DNA from: Metabacillus rhizolycopersici
Lineage (GTDB): Bacteria > Bacillota > Bacilli > Bacillales > Bacillaceae
Assembly (NCBI RefSeq): GCF_020075705.1
Contig: NZ_JAIQUM010000011.1
Location: 50,272-114,271, forward strand
Length of the DNA: 64,000 bases
Direction of reading: 5' to 3'
Both the position numbers and the translations under genes were made by a program. The notes under the pieces were generated by a model. The model made no database searches. It was not told where the DNA came from and saw only the letters and a list, made by a program, of their open reading frames with translations. This document shows positions 26,046 through 35,334 of this stretch, piece after piece (position 1 is the stretch's first letter; the number at the start of each line of letters is the position of its first letter).

Positions 26046-26489
26046 TTATTTTTTAAAGAACCAGCTACTATCTGGTCTTTCACGCGGAGTCAAATTCATA
26101 ATAAAATAACCAATGATTAGAATTAAGATGATAAGCGAGTAAAGCAATGTATGTACCGGATTATTATGCTCAACAATAATAAGTCTGATCATAGCGGTAA
26201 TGCCTATGTAGATAAAATATCTTAGTGGGAAATGATACTGCTCTTTGAAATATTTAACAATCATCGCAATAAACTCAAAATATAAAAAGAAGGTAAGTAT
26301 ACTTGCAAGGAATAGTTGATGGTCAAGAGTATCACTTTCTATCATTATCTGACTTGAAATGACTAATTCCTTTACTAGTAAAAAGGAAAGAATAATTGAT
26401 AGAAAAACAAGTGAAATATTCAAAACTATTTGGAGGATCTTTGGTATAACAAGTACTATAAAGGAAAAATCCTTTTTTATCTTTAACAT
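26046..26489 (-). CDS. psiE: PsiE-family membrane protein
   Basis: 147 residues with four predicted helices and the family features LILIIGYFIMNLTP and YFIYIGITAMIRLIIVEH. PsiE is named from phosphate-starvation induction in E. coli; the biochemical role is not known. ATG is preceded by GGAAGG on the minus strand. It stands alone beside the iron operon. Confidence 0.85.
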   Translation of the reverse strand: MLKIKKDFSFIVLVIPKILQIVLNISLVFLSIILSFLLVKELVISSQIMIESDTLDHQLFLASILTFFLYFEFIAMIVKYFKEQYHFPLRYFIYIGITAMIRLIIVEHNNPVHTLLYSLIILILIIGYFIMNLTPRERPDSSWFFKK

Positions 26490-26696
26490 ACATACCTTCC
26501 TTCACATCGATGTTTTTTTTTCCACTTTAGTAAAAATCATCAACAACTTCATTAGATTACTTATTCCTAGCTTCTTATCTTTCTTACAATTCCTTTCATC
26601 GTTTGTGCCCCTTTTTAATATATCACTTTCCAATCAAGATTTAATTTACTTTTTTGAATTTTTTGTTAAAAATTATTTTCACTCAAAAAATGAGGT

Positions 26697-26756
26697 AGCT
26701 CCTTATAGTTAGGGATTTAGATAAGATTTCCAAATTTGATTATAAGGAGTTTTTTG
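26697..26756 (+). terminator. Terminator-like hairpin
   Basis: AGCTCCTTATA pairs with TATAAGGAGTT over a long loop, followed by TTTTTTG. Confidence 0.55.
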
Positions 26757-26861
26757 TTTTAACAGTGTTTTTTTCAAAAAAACTACTGACAATAGGAAAT
26801 TAATTTAATGCAAGCCTAGTGAAAATTTATAAATAGGGATTAAGGCTCTTAAACAGCGATA

Positions 26862-26902
26862 GGGCTGTCCAAAAGCCGCAAAAACGACCTATTGGACAGC
26901 CC
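26862..26902 (-). terminator. Hairpin downstream of the ABC exporter
   Basis: A perfect 10 bp stem GGGCTGTCCA / TGGACAGCCC. No T run, so termination is uncertain. Confidence 0.45.
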
Positions 26903-27037
26903 CAACGTTCTGATCATCCATTATTAGTGTGGTTTACTTGGAGTTTTTGTGCAAAATAACCCATGAAATTTATCTAAAAACATATATCGTTGGGTATTCT
27001 CCATCACTTTAAAATTTTTCGTGTTACCACTAACTTA

Positions 27038-28756
27038 TTACCCCATTTGAAACTGTGCATTATGAAGTTTGCTATACGTTCCTCCAACTTCAATCAGCTC
27101 ATTATGTGTTCCTTGTTCTATTATTCCCTCTTCTGTTATGACTAGAATTCGATCGGCATTTTTAATTGTAGCTAGACGATGGGCAATCACAAGTGTAGTT
27201 CTCCCCTGTGATAGTTCATTTAAGGCTTTCTGAATCGCTACCTCTGTTTCAGAATCCAATGCAGATGTAGCTTCATCAAGAATTAAAATTGGCGGATTTT
27301 TCAAAAACATCCGAGCAATAGAAACCCTTTGTTTCTGACCTCCTGATAATTTGACGCCGCGTTCACCGATAAATGTATCTAACCCATCAGGCAAATCATG
27401 TATAACTTCCTCCAACTGAGCCCGTCTAACTGTATCCCAAATTTCCTCTTCTGTTGCATTAAGCTTTCCGTAGGCAATATTTTCTCTAATTGTTCCATCG
27501 AAGAGAAACACATCTTGTTGTACAATTCCAATATGATGACGCAATGATTGCATTGTCATCCCTTTAATATTTAGGCCATCAATTTCAATGTTGCCTGATT
27601 CAATATCATAAAATCTTGGAAGTAAACTACAAATCGTAGTTTTCCCAGCTCCAGATGGGCCAACAAGTGCAATTGTTTCTCCTCTCTTTACGTTAAAGTT
27701 AATATTACTGAGGACTTTTCCTTTCCCTTCATAACCGAATGTTACATCTTTGTATTCAATGTCTCCATTTAAATGTTTAACATCAATAGCATCTAGATCA
27801 TCTTTCTCATCAGGTGCAGTGTTTAGCAAATCCAAATAACGACGGAAACCCGCTATCCCCTTTGGATACGTTTCAATAACTGAATTAATTTGATTTATCG
27901 GTGTAAGGAAAACATTAGAGAGAAGCACAAACGCTATAAATTCCCCAAAGGTCATTTGTCCATAAATGACAAACCATGTACCACAACCTAGAACAAACAA
28001 TGAAATAACCTTCATTAGCAAATGGCTAATCGATGAGTTCCACGCCATTACCTTGTAGGCAACCAGCTTTGTTTTACGAAACCGACCATTGTTTATTGCA
28101 AATTTCTCCATTTCATGATTTTCATTCGTAAATGCTTTTACGACACGAATGCCACTAACATTATTTTCAACTCTTGCATTAAAATCTGCAATATCAGCAA
28201 ACATTTGACTGAATGCATGGGACATTTTCCTACTAAAGTAAATAGATAGGCAGATTAAGAATGGAATAATAATGAATGTCAGCAAAGCAAGCTTCCAATT
28301 AATTGAGAGCATTAAACCAAAGGCTCCAAATAGTGTCATCACAGCAATAAACAGATCTTCAGGACCATGATGAGCAATTTCTCCAATATCCATTAAATCA
28401 TTGGTCATCCGTGAAACGAGATGCCCTGTCTTATTATTATCAAAGAAGCGAAAGGACAGTTTCTGAACATGATCAAATAACTTTCTCCGCATATCTGTTT
28501 CAATATTAATTCCTAGCATATGTCCCCAATATGTGACAATGTAATGAAGGAAAGCAGTTACTACATAAACCCCTAGCAAAGCAATGCACGCCCACACGAT
28601 AAAAGTCCAGTTACCCATAGGCAATAAATCATCGATTACCTTATTAATTGCTAGAGGAAAGGCCAGCTCCAGTAATGCTGCCAAAATTGCACAAGAAAAA
28701 TCAATAGTAAATAACCATTTATACGGTCGATAATAAGCAAAAAAGTTCCTTAACAT
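27038..28756 (-). CDS. ABC exporter, fused membrane and ATPase domains
   Basis: 572 residues. Residues 1-310 form the six-helix exporter domain (SVIETYPKGIAGFRRYLDLL at its end), residues 330-565 the ATPase: Walker A GPSGAGKTT, signature [15 protein letters not shown], Walker B ILILDEATSALD and switch His in IAHRLATIKNADRI. It belongs to the MsbA/YfiC-like homodimeric multidrug or lipid exporter class. A Fur-like box lies upstream and it sits next to iron uptake genes on the same strand, so export of a siderophore or response to iron stress is plausible; that is inference. Confidence 0.9.
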   Translation of the reverse strand: MLRNFFAYYRPYKWLFTIDFSCAILAALLELAFPLAINKVIDDLLPMGNWTFIVWACIALLGVYVVTAFLHYIVTYWGHMLGINIETDMRRKLFDHVQKLSFRFFDNNKTGHLVSRMTNDLMDIGEIAHHGPEDLFIAVMTLFGAFGLMLSINWKLALLTFIIIPFLICLSIYFSRKMSHAFSQMFADIADFNARVENNVSGIRVVKAFTNENHEMEKFAINNGRFRKTKLVAYKVMAWNSSISHLLMKVISLFVLGCGTWFVIYGQMTFGEFIAFVLLSNVFLTPINQINSVIETYPKGIAGFRRYLDLLNTAPDEKDDLDAIDVKHLNGDIEYKDVTFGYEGKGKVLSNINFNVKRGETIALVGPSGAGKTTICSLLPRFYDIESGNIEIDGLNIKGMTMQSLRHHIGIVQQDVFLFDGTIRENIAYGKLNATEEEIWDTVRRAQLEEVIHDLPDGLDTFIGERGVKLSGGQKQRVSIARMFLKNPPILILDEATSALDSETEVAIQKALNELSQGRTTLVIAHRLATIKNADRILVITEEGIIEQGTHNELIEVGGTYSKLHNAQFQMG

Positions 28757-28816
28757 ATTAATTAGGCTTTCCCCCTTTATAGTATGAAAAGGCGATTCCC
28801 TTGAAACTAATCAACA

Positions 28817-28835
28817 GAAAATGATTATTATTCTC
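28817..28835. promoter_or_regulatory. Fur-like box upstream of the ABC exporter
   Basis: GAAAATGATTATTATTCTC agrees with the Fur consensus at about 16 of 19 positions, 61 bases upstream of the exporter start. Confidence 0.65.
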
Positions 28836-28923
28836 AATAGGAATCGCAATAAATTCACTTAATATAACATACTAATCTAGTATTTCCTGAAAAATAATCT
28901 GTTTAGCTCCAGCGAATAGCCTA

Positions 28924-29946
28924 TTATTTAAACAAGTCTGGATACATTTCTTTAGCTAACATTTCCATTCCGTCTATTGTATTGTAACTATAGCTAAACA
29001 TATAGTTGTAATCCACTGCAAAAATTTGTTTATTTTTTATTGCCTTCATACTAGAAAGCTTCTCATTTGCATAAAGTGCTTCTTTGATCTTATCTGGACT
29101 TGACCCATCATATGTACCCCAATTAGGAATGATTAATACATCGGGATCAGCATTAATAAGCATTTCAGTACTAACTTCTCCAGCTTCATCTGCAAAAATA
29201 TTATTTAGTTTCACCATTGAAAATGAATCATTAAAGAATGTTTCGTCATGAGCTGGGTATACATACAGTTCTTTCGGATCACTCATATGTAAATAAGCAA
29301 ACGTTTTTTCCTCTTTAATACTTGATAATTTAGAAGTAATAGAATCTTGTCTATCCTTTAATTCTTTAATAAAATGATTTGCTTTATCCTGTACACTAAA
29401 AAGTTCACCTAAGTTTTCAATATCTTTATAGATCGAGTTATACGTTCCACCAGTAACAGAGGATTCAAGAATGTACGTTTTAACGCCCATTTCATTAAGC
29501 GAATCTACCGTTCCTACTCCCCAGTCAGCATTGTCAAATAGGCCACCACGACCGTAGACTAAACCTGGATTTGTCCCTAATGTAACTTCTTTTCCAACAT
29601 AATTGTCGCTCAGTATATTTAATTTTTCGTATTCTTCTTCTACTGCTTTATCTGGTGCCCCAAAGTTTGCACCTACGCCAACAATTTTGTCACCTAATCC
29701 TAAGTGCAATAACAGCTCTGCTGCTGGTCGAGTATTCGCCACCACTCGTTCAGGTGCTTTATCGAAGACTTGATCCTTCTTCTCCCACGTTGTTCCACCT
29801 TCAGCCTTTGTGTAATTTTCAATTGTTAATGGATATTGACTTTTCGGTTCCTGCTTCTCTTCAGAGCTCGTCTTAGTTGAGGTTCCGCAAGCTGTTAATG
29901 CTAGCATAGCAGCTAAACCGACTCCTAGTAATAATTTCTTTTTCAA
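28924..29946 (-). CDS. Iron/cobalamin-type ABC substrate-binding lipoprotein
   Basis: 340 residues. The start is a TTG at 29946 with TAGGAGG seven bases upstream; the frame is open for 33 bases more, but that stretch overlaps the preceding ATPase gene. Signal peptide ends in LTAC (Cys20). The binding domain shows PERVVANTRPAAELLLHLGL, then KVETEMLINADPDVLIIPN-like segments and KNKQIFAVDYNYMFSYSYNT. Some features (VTLGTNPGLVYGRGG) suit ferric-siderophore or haem-type ligands; the exact ligand is not clear. Last gene of a three-gene operon. Confidence 0.88.
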   Translation of the reverse strand: MKKKLLLGVGLAAMLALTACGTSTKTSSEEKQEPKSQYPLTIENYTKAEGGTTWEKKDQVFDKAPERVVANTRPAAELLLHLGLGDKIVGVGANFGAPDKAVEEEYEKLNILSDNYVGKEVTLGTNPGLVYGRGGLFDNADWGVGTVDSLNEMGVKTYILESSVTGGTYNSIYKDIENLGELFSVQDKANHFIKELKDRQDSITSKLSSIKEEKTFAYLHMSDPKELYVYPAHDETFFNDSFSMVKLNNIFADEAGEVSTEMLINADPDVLIIPNWGTYDGSSPDKIKEALYANEKLSSMKAIKNKQIFAVDYNYMFSYSYNTIDGMEMLAKEMYPDLFK

Positions 29947-29962
29947 ATGAATTCCTCCTACT

Positions 29963-30724
29963 TTATACGCCATACGCAAAACCTAATCCATTCGTAACTG
30001 GATTGATATACGTTTGGCACTTGATTTGATATAATGCTTCGACTGTGTCAGGTGTTAGTACCGTCTCAGGTGTACCGTGCGCATAGACTTCTCCATCTTT
30101 TATTGCATAAAGATAGTCACAATAATGAGCAGCCATTTCTAAATCATGAAGGGCTGCAAGTACCCCGATATGTAAATCCTTTACACACGATAAAATTTCA
30201 ATCTGATAGCGAATATCTAAGTGATTCGTTGGTTCATCTAAAATCATAAATTTTGGTTGTTGTGCAATCGTCCTGGCCAAAATTACCCTTTGCTTCTCTC
30301 CACCAGAAAGCGATAAAAAACTCCGATCCTTGTAATCAAGTAAATTTGTTCGTGCTAGCGCTTCTTCAACAACCATAAAGTCTTCTTGTTTATCTGACTC
30401 TAGCATTTTCTTATGTGGAGTTCTGCCTAGCATAACCATTTGGTGCACTGTCAAATCAAAATTCACTTCATTAAATTGACCAACTACACCTAATCGCTGT
30501 GATACCTTCTTTTCAGAAGATTTCAGAACATCTAAATCGTCTAATAAAACGGTTCCCTTATAAGGAGATAGGCTTTTATAAATACTTTTTAATAGAGTCG
30601 ATTTTCCACATCCATTTGGACCAATTAAGCCAACAAATTGTTGTTTTTTTACTAGAATTGAAATGTTTTTCACAATTTCCTTCTTGCCAATTTTTATTCC
30701 CATTTCTTTCGCGATCAATTCCAT
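29963..30724 (-). CDS. Iron-siderophore ABC transporter ATP-binding protein
   Basis: 253 residues: Walker A GPNGCGKST, signature LSGGEKQRVILARTIAQ, Walker B FMILDEPTNHLD and switch His in LHDLEMAAHYCD. FecE/FhuC class. Three bases separate it from the upstream permease gene, so they are co-expressed. Confidence 0.93.
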   Translation of the reverse strand: MELIAKEMGIKIGKKEIVKNISILVKKQQFVGLIGPNGCGKSTLLKSIYKSLSPYKGTVLLDDLDVLKSSEKKVSQRLGVVGQFNEVNFDLTVHQMVMLGRTPHKKMLESDKQEDFMVVEEALARTNLLDYKDRSFLSLSGGEKQRVILARTIAQQPKFMILDEPTNHLDIRYQIEILSCVKDLHIGVLAALHDLEMAAHYCDYLYAIKDGEVYAHGTPETVLTPDTVEALYQIKCQTYINPVTNGLGFAYGV

Positions 30725-30727
30725 TTT

Positions 30728-31798
30728 TCACCCTCCGAAATTGTAGCCTTTTTTCACAATCATGTAGATGAATAATGGCGAACCAATAACAGATGTAATG
30801 ATTCCAATAGGCAATTCAACATTTGGGATTAACGTTCTTGACAAGATGTCCGCCCAAATTAAAAACAGGCCTCCTAAAAGGATTGTTCCTAACGTTAACC
30901 GTTTATGGTCCGCGCCAAATATTCCTCTAGTTATATGAGGGATGATCAAACCTACAAAACCAATCATTCCTGCATATGCAACCATTGTTCCAGTGATAAG
31001 TGCTGCAACTATCATATAGAATTTACGATAGGTGCTTAAGTTAATTCCAAGTGTAATTGCGGATTCATCGCCTAAAAGCATGGTATTTAGTACTCGATGT
31101 TGGAAAAGAAACATAACGCATCCAAGCAAAACTATAATCGCCAGAATAGGCGTTTTCCCCCAGCTTGATGAAGCCAGGCTTCCCATAGACCAAAAAGTAA
31201 CTGTTTTAATTCCTTCAGCATTATTAGCAAAATAGATAATAAGACTCGAAAAAGAACCACACAATGCACCAATAACAACTCCTGATAGGACGAGTTTTAC
31301 TGATGTTGCTTTACCACCTATACTGGATAAAACAAGCACTGCTATCGAAGTCAACATAGCACCTGTAAAAGCTCCAAATGCTACTCCAAATTGGGATAAA
31401 ATCGCGCCACTTCCAAGTCCTACTAGGATAGCAAAGGTTGCTCCTAGAGAAGCCCCTGATGAAATCCCAAGAATATATGGATCAGCAAGTGGATTTTGTA
31501 CAACTGCCTGCATAACGGCTCCACACAATGAAAGTCCCATACCAATCAGAAGGGCAAAAATAACTCGAGGCATTCTAACTTGTAAAATAATATTCAAATA
31601 TGATTCATTTTCAACATTATTTAGTGAACCCCATCTACCATTTGTCAATGAATGAACCATGATCTCCATCGATTGCTTGAATGGGATATGAACTTGCCCT
31701 ATGGATACAGAGTAAACAGCAGATACCATAATTAGACCTATTAAAAATAAAATAATAAAATAATAAAAATTTCCTTTACTTACTCCGTTTGTAGCCAT
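30728..31798 (-). CDS. FecCD-family ABC permease
   Basis: 356 residues with the FecCD signatures QVRMPRVIFALLIGMGLSLCG, MQAVVQNPLADPYILGISSG and AGMIGFVGLIIPHITRGIFG. There is only one permease gene in this operon, so it would work as a homodimer, like BtuC. GGAGGTGAA stands about 10 bases before the ATG. A strong Fur box lies upstream. Confidence 0.93.
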   Translation of the reverse strand: MATNGVSKGNFYYFIILFLIGLIMVSAVYSVSIGQVHIPFKQSMEIMVHSLTNGRWGSLNNVENESYLNIILQVRMPRVIFALLIGMGLSLCGAVMQAVVQNPLADPYILGISSGASLGATFAILVGLGSGAILSQFGVAFGAFTGAMLTSIAVLVLSSIGGKATSVKLVLSGVVIGALCGSFSSLIIYFANNAEGIKTVTFWSMGSLASSSWGKTPILAIIVLLGCVMFLFQHRVLNTMLLGDESAITLGINLSTYRKFYMIVAALITGTMVAYAGMIGFVGLIIPHITRGIFGADHKRLTLGTILLGGLFLIWADILSRTLIPNVELPIGIITSVIGSPLFIYMIVKKGYNFGG

Positions 31799-31851
31799 TT
31801 TATCCTAAATTCACCTCCTGCATTATGATTAAATAGCATCAACCTAAAATT

Positions 31852-31870
31852 GATAATGATTATCATTCTT
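31852..31870. promoter_or_regulatory. Fur box of the second iron operon
   Basis: GATAATGATTATCATTCTT differs from the 19-base Fur consensus at only two or three positions and lies 54 bases upstream of the permease start. Confidence 0.9.
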
Positions 31871-32016
31871 AACAAGAATAATATGCAAAATGAAAAAATA
31901 CAATAAAATATTTATTTAAATAATAATCTTTTTAAAATTTGATGATTACATACAAGTCAAACTAAGGGCTTCGTTACCGATTACGACGAAAGGGGACTGA
32001 TAAGCTATTGACACCT

Positions 32017-32178
32017 AAGAAAAGCGCAAGCGCCTTGTTCAGCCCCTACAGGCATAAGACGCATATGAATAGAAGGCGTTCTTTGCCTTCAATTCATATG
32101 CGTCTTATGACCCCGAGGGGCTAGGCGCTGGAGCTGGACAATTCTCGAAGCCAAAACTTATAAATTCTGATATTATAA
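32017..32178 (+). repeat. Dispersed palindromic repeat, copy 3 (fullest)
   Basis: Begins GAAAAGCGCAAGCGCCTTG, has a long inner palindrome (ATAAGACGCATATGAAT against ATTCATATGCGTCTTAT), then CCCCGAGGGGCTAGGCGCTG and CTGGACAATTCTCGAAGCC. The tail is nearly identical to 17607-17650. Confidence 0.7.
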
Positions 32179-32226
32179 AAAAGGGCTATTCTTGTTGAAA
32201 AATCAACAGGAATAGCCCTTTTTTTG
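32178..32226 (-). terminator. Terminator of the metQIN operon
   Basis: A 20 bp stem (AAAAAGGGCTATTC and TGTTGA arms) with a 4-base loop and T runs on both strands, just after metQ. Confidence 0.92.
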
Positions 32227-32234
32227 TATTAAAA

Positions 32235-33062
32235 TTAAAATGCCGGTATGGCAGTTTCACTATAATTTTCTTCTAAAAATTTACGTACCTCTGGACTTGT
32301 CATAGCCTTGGCCAATTTTTGAATTGGCTCAGAATCGACGTTATCTTTGCGTGCTACTAATGTAATCGCAAAGTCGTTGTCAATGCCCTCTGTGAGAAGA
32401 GCATCATTTTTTGGTGTTAAACCAAGCGGTGCAGCATAAGCAGGTGTCATAACGACTGCATCTGCATCATCATACATTCTCGCCAGCATTAACAAATCTA
32501 CTTCTTTAAACTGATAGTTTTTAGGGTTTTCGGTAATATCAGCCATTGTATAGTATGGACCTGTTTTTTCCTGTAAAGTAATGACTTTATGCTGTGCTAG
32601 CAAAGCTAATGAGCGATCAATATTTGACACATCATTTGCAATGGCAATAACGGCACCTTCTGGCAATTTATCGATTGAATCGTATTCTTTCGCATATACA
32701 CCATAATTTGCAAAATAAATTGGTGTCACCGGTACAAGCTCGGCATCATTGTTTCGATTGAATTCCTCCATATACGGAACATGCTGGAAGAAGTTTGCAT
32801 CTACTTCTCCTGCCGCTAGTGCGCTGTTAGGCTGTACATTATCACTTAATACAACCATTTCCAGATTAATACCATCCTCTGCTAGTTTTGGTTTTACAAG
32901 CTCAAGGATTTCCGTCATTGGAGGAATAAGAGAAGCCACTTTCAATGTTACCTCTTCCTTCTCCTGATTCTGTGTACTTTCTTTCTCTTTTGCTTCATTC
33001 TCTTTGCCACATCCTACTAAAAGTACAATAAGTGCTGTCATGAGAAAGAGTATTTTTTTCAT
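32235..33062 (-). CDS. metQ: Methionine-binding lipoprotein MetQ (NlpA family)
   Basis: 275 residues. Signal peptide MKKILFLMTALIVLLVGC (Cys18) is followed by the NlpA/MetQ domain: VASLIPPMTEILELVKPKL, then AAGEVDANFFQHVPYMEEFN and the ending SPEVRKFLEENYSETAIPAF. GGAGG lies 8 bases before the ATG at 33062; the frame is open 15 bases further upstream without need. It captures methionine for the MetNI channel. No SAM riboswitch precedes the operon. Confidence 0.92.
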   Translation of the reverse strand: MKKILFLMTALIVLLVGCGKENEAKEKESTQNQEKEEVTLKVASLIPPMTEILELVKPKLAEDGINLEMVVLSDNVQPNSALAAGEVDANFFQHVPYMEEFNRNNDAELVPVTPIYFANYGVYAKEYDSIDKLPEGAVIAIANDVSNIDRSLALLAQHKVITLQEKTGPYYTMADITENPKNYQFKEVDLLMLARMYDDADAVVMTPAYAAPLGLTPKNDALLTEGIDNDFAITLVARKDNVDSEPIQKLAKAMTSPEVRKFLEENYSETAIPAF

Positions 33063-33080
33063 GATGTTTTCCTCCATTAT

Positions 33081-33743
33081 TTATCTTTTATCAATCATTC
33101 TGGATACAGTTGTTCCAGTAAATTGGATGAGCTGCACCAGGATAATCATAATTATAATCATATATATCATTAGCTCTGTTTTAAACTGCTGATAGCCATA
33201 CCTTATGGCAAAGTCTCCGATACCGCCACCTCCTACCACTCCCATGATCGTTGAATAGGAAATAAAGCTGATAATCGATGTTGTTAGTCCGAGGACAAGC
33301 CCAGAGCGTGCCTCCACGTAAAGAAATTTAAACATGACATCCTTTACAGAAGCCCCCATGGAAATCGCTGCCTCTATCACACCCTTTGGCACGTCCAATA
33401 AGGATTGCTCGACCAATCGCGAATAATGAGCAATGGCAATAATCGATAATGGAACTGTTGCAGCTGCTGTACCAATAGCTGTGCCAATCATGAGTCTTGT
33501 AAATGGGATTAAAAAAACAACTAATAACAAAAATGGGAAAGAACGAATAATATTGACCAATAAATTTAAAATCGAGAAAGTCCATGGATTCTCAAGCAAA
33601 TGACCCTTCCTACAAAGAAATAGCAAGGTCCCGACAGGCAATCCTATGAAAATCGCAGCTAAAATGGAAACACCAACCATTGCAATGGTTTCTCCAATTG
33701 ACTGCCAAATTTCCGCCTCATATTGAACTAAAACCTCAGGCAT
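33081..33743 (-). CDS. metI: Methionine ABC transporter permease MetI
   Basis: 220 residues with five helices and the conserved EAA-like loop KGVIEAAISMGASVKDVMFK. It overlaps the ATPase gene by 8 bases. MetI-type permeases are about 215-225 residues long, as here. Confidence 0.93.
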   Translation of the reverse strand: MPEVLVQYEAEIWQSIGETIAMVGVSILAAIFIGLPVGTLLFLCRKGHLLENPWTFSILNLLVNIIRSFPFLLLVVFLIPFTRLMIGTAIGTAAATVPLSIIAIAHYSRLVEQSLLDVPKGVIEAAISMGASVKDVMFKFLYVEARSGLVLGLTTSIISFISYSTIMGVVGGGGIGDFAIRYGYQQFKTELMIYMIIIMIILVQLIQFTGTTVSRMIDKR

Positions 33744-34485
33744 AACCTAGCCCACCATTCTCTACTAATTGTTCGATAAAGTATTCTGGACGATTATCGA
33801 TTTTTTGAATCCCATTTGGTTCGATTAAGACAGTGTCATAAATCTCTCCATCTGCCATGATCGTTACACGATTGCATATACTTTTAATGACGTCCATCTC
33901 ATGACTAACAATGACAATCGTCACACCGAAACGTTTGTTAATATTCCCTAGCACGTCTAATATTTCAGCCGTTGTATTGGGATCAAGAGAAGAGGTTGGT
34001 TCATCACATAACAAAACTTGCGGGTTATTTGCCAATGCCCTTGCAATGGCAACACGTTGCTTTTGTCCCCCACTTAATTGGGCAGGATATTTCCCCATCT
34101 CATTCTCCAATCCGACAAATTGAAGACACTCCACAACACGGCTCCGACGTTCTCCCTTTGGGTAATTTGCCAATTCTAAAGAGACAGCTACATTGTCATA
34201 AACCGTTTTATTTGCCACAAGATTAAAATGCTGAAAGATCATGCCGATCGACTTCCGGGTCCTTCGAAGTGCTTTACTGTTCAAAGCTGTCAGTCTTTCG
34301 CCATTTACCTCCACTTCTCCCTCATCGGGGGTCTCCAACAAATTCATTAACCGCAGCAAGGTTGATTTCCCTGCTCCACTCGCTCCAATTATTCCATGAA
34401 TTTCACCTTTATGTATTGTTAACGTAACAGACTTAATCGCCTGAAACTGTGAAAATGCTTTACTCACTTGTTGCAGGTTAATCAT
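33736..34485 (-). CDS. metN: MetN-type ATP-binding protein, without NIL domain
   Basis: 249 residues: Walker A GASGAGKST, signature [16 protein letters not shown], Walker B VLLCDEPTSSLDP. Typical MetN proteins are about 340 residues because they carry a C-terminal NIL (ACT-like) domain that binds methionine and shuts transport off; here the protein ends soon after the ATPase core. It could escape such trans-inhibition, or the system could carry another sulfur compound or D-methionine. First gene of the operon. Confidence 0.88.
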   Translation of the reverse strand: MINLQQVSKAFSQFQAIKSVTLTIHKGEIHGIIGASGAGKSTLLRLMNLLETPDEGEVEVNGERLTALNSKALRRTRKSIGMIFQHFNLVANKTVYDNVAVSLELANYPKGERRSRVVECLQFVGLENEMGKYPAQLSGGQKQRVAIARALANNPQVLLCDEPTSSLDPNTTAEILDVLGNINKRFGVTIVIVSHEMDVIKSICNRVTIMADGEIYDTVLIEPNGIQKIDNRPEYFIEQLVENGGLGYA

Positions 34486-34652
34486 AAAATCCCACTTTCT
34501 ATTTGTTGAAAGGTAAGCATACTGATCCCCATTATAGCTTAATCAGAGAAAAACAGCTGAAAAACTATTTTACCAACTAATTAGGATAAATTGCAAAGAC
34601 ACAAATTAACAGTTAAAGACTCCCTACCTAATTAAGCTCCCTCTTTATATTC

Positions 34653-34690
34653 GAAAAAACCAAAGACAACAATGTATCTTTGGCTTTTTC
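34653..34690 (-). terminator. Terminator-like hairpin
   Basis: GAAAAAACCAAAGA pairs with TCTTTGGCTTTTTC. It lies between the metN promoter region and the decayed binding-protein gene. The remaining spacer 34486-34800 shows no gene and no S-box riboswitch. Confidence 0.7.
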
Positions 34691-34800
34691 TATAACATGC
34701 TTAGATAAATAAGTGGTTATTTCCATTTTGGAGTAAGTTCATTCACTACTTGAAGCATTTTTTGTGCCTTGAGCGCAATACTCACTCCATCCTGCTTGAA

Positions 34801-35208
34801 TTATTCACCGTAAATGTTATTCCCTAATAGTTCAAGCGTATCAAAAATTCGAACACCGTAATCCATAAATTCATCATACCCTACTTCATAAACACGACCT
34901 TCTTTAATCGCACTTACATCTTTAAGAAGAGGTTCATTTAAAATACTCTCAACAGCATTTGCATCTAAATCTGCATTACGATCTGCCTTTATATAGACAA
35001 TTACATCTGGGTTTGAACTGATAAGTGTTTCTAATGATGGGTCTGCACCATTACCATTACCTTCAACAGCTGGTACAAGATTCAACTTTGTTAATAAATC
35101 TTTTTGTAATCCCTCTGATACTCCAAAAATATTTAAAAATGATGGGGAGATAGATTCATGAAAAAGTGAAATGGATATGTGACAGAAGGAATCAAAAAAA
35201 TGATTCAC
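34801..35208 (-). pseudogene. C-terminal remnant of a siderophore-binding protein
   Basis: The last about 110 codons (from NIFGVSEGLQKDLLTKL through SLETLISSNPDVIVYIKADR to the stop) match the second lobe of FecB-type binding proteins. The first 25 codons of the open frame do not resemble such a protein and there is no signal peptide, so the first lobe has been lost. Upstream it abuts the tail of another broken gene on the + strand (35163-35241). Confidence 0.75.
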
Positions 35209-35241
35209 GAAGGTAAAATTTATTTAGCTAAGGAGGATTGA
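35163..35241 (+). pseudogene. Tail of an unrelated broken gene
   Basis: A short frame reading GYVTEGIKKMIHEGKIYLAKED-stop: charged and protein-like, with no start of its own. It marks a deletion junction with the siderophore-binding remnant. Family not recognised. Confidence 0.35.
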
Positions 35242-35334
35242 ACAAGGTTAGCTAGACAAGATCTTCTAAATACCTTGTCTAGCCTATCTTTGCAATAAGT
35301 TTGGTAGCGGACTAAATAAAAAGGGGATATTTCA

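Larger units (their letters stand above)
26490..27037. other. Gene-poor spacer with two hairpins
   Basis: No supported gene; a frame at 26359-26712 is a shadow of psiE that continues into AT-rich DNA. Two hairpins stand out: 26697-26756 (AGCTCCTTATA against TATAAGGAGTT, then TTTTTT) and 26862-26902 (GGGCTGTCCA against TGGACAGCCC). Confidence 0.5.

Noticed and set aside
26359..26712. 117-codon plus-strand frame
   Set aside because: Antisense to psiE for its first part and then AT-rich Phe/Leu/Ser sequence; no support.
34486..34800. SAM (S-box) riboswitch or T-box before metN
   Set aside because: None of the conserved blocks could be found; only a terminator-like hairpin.
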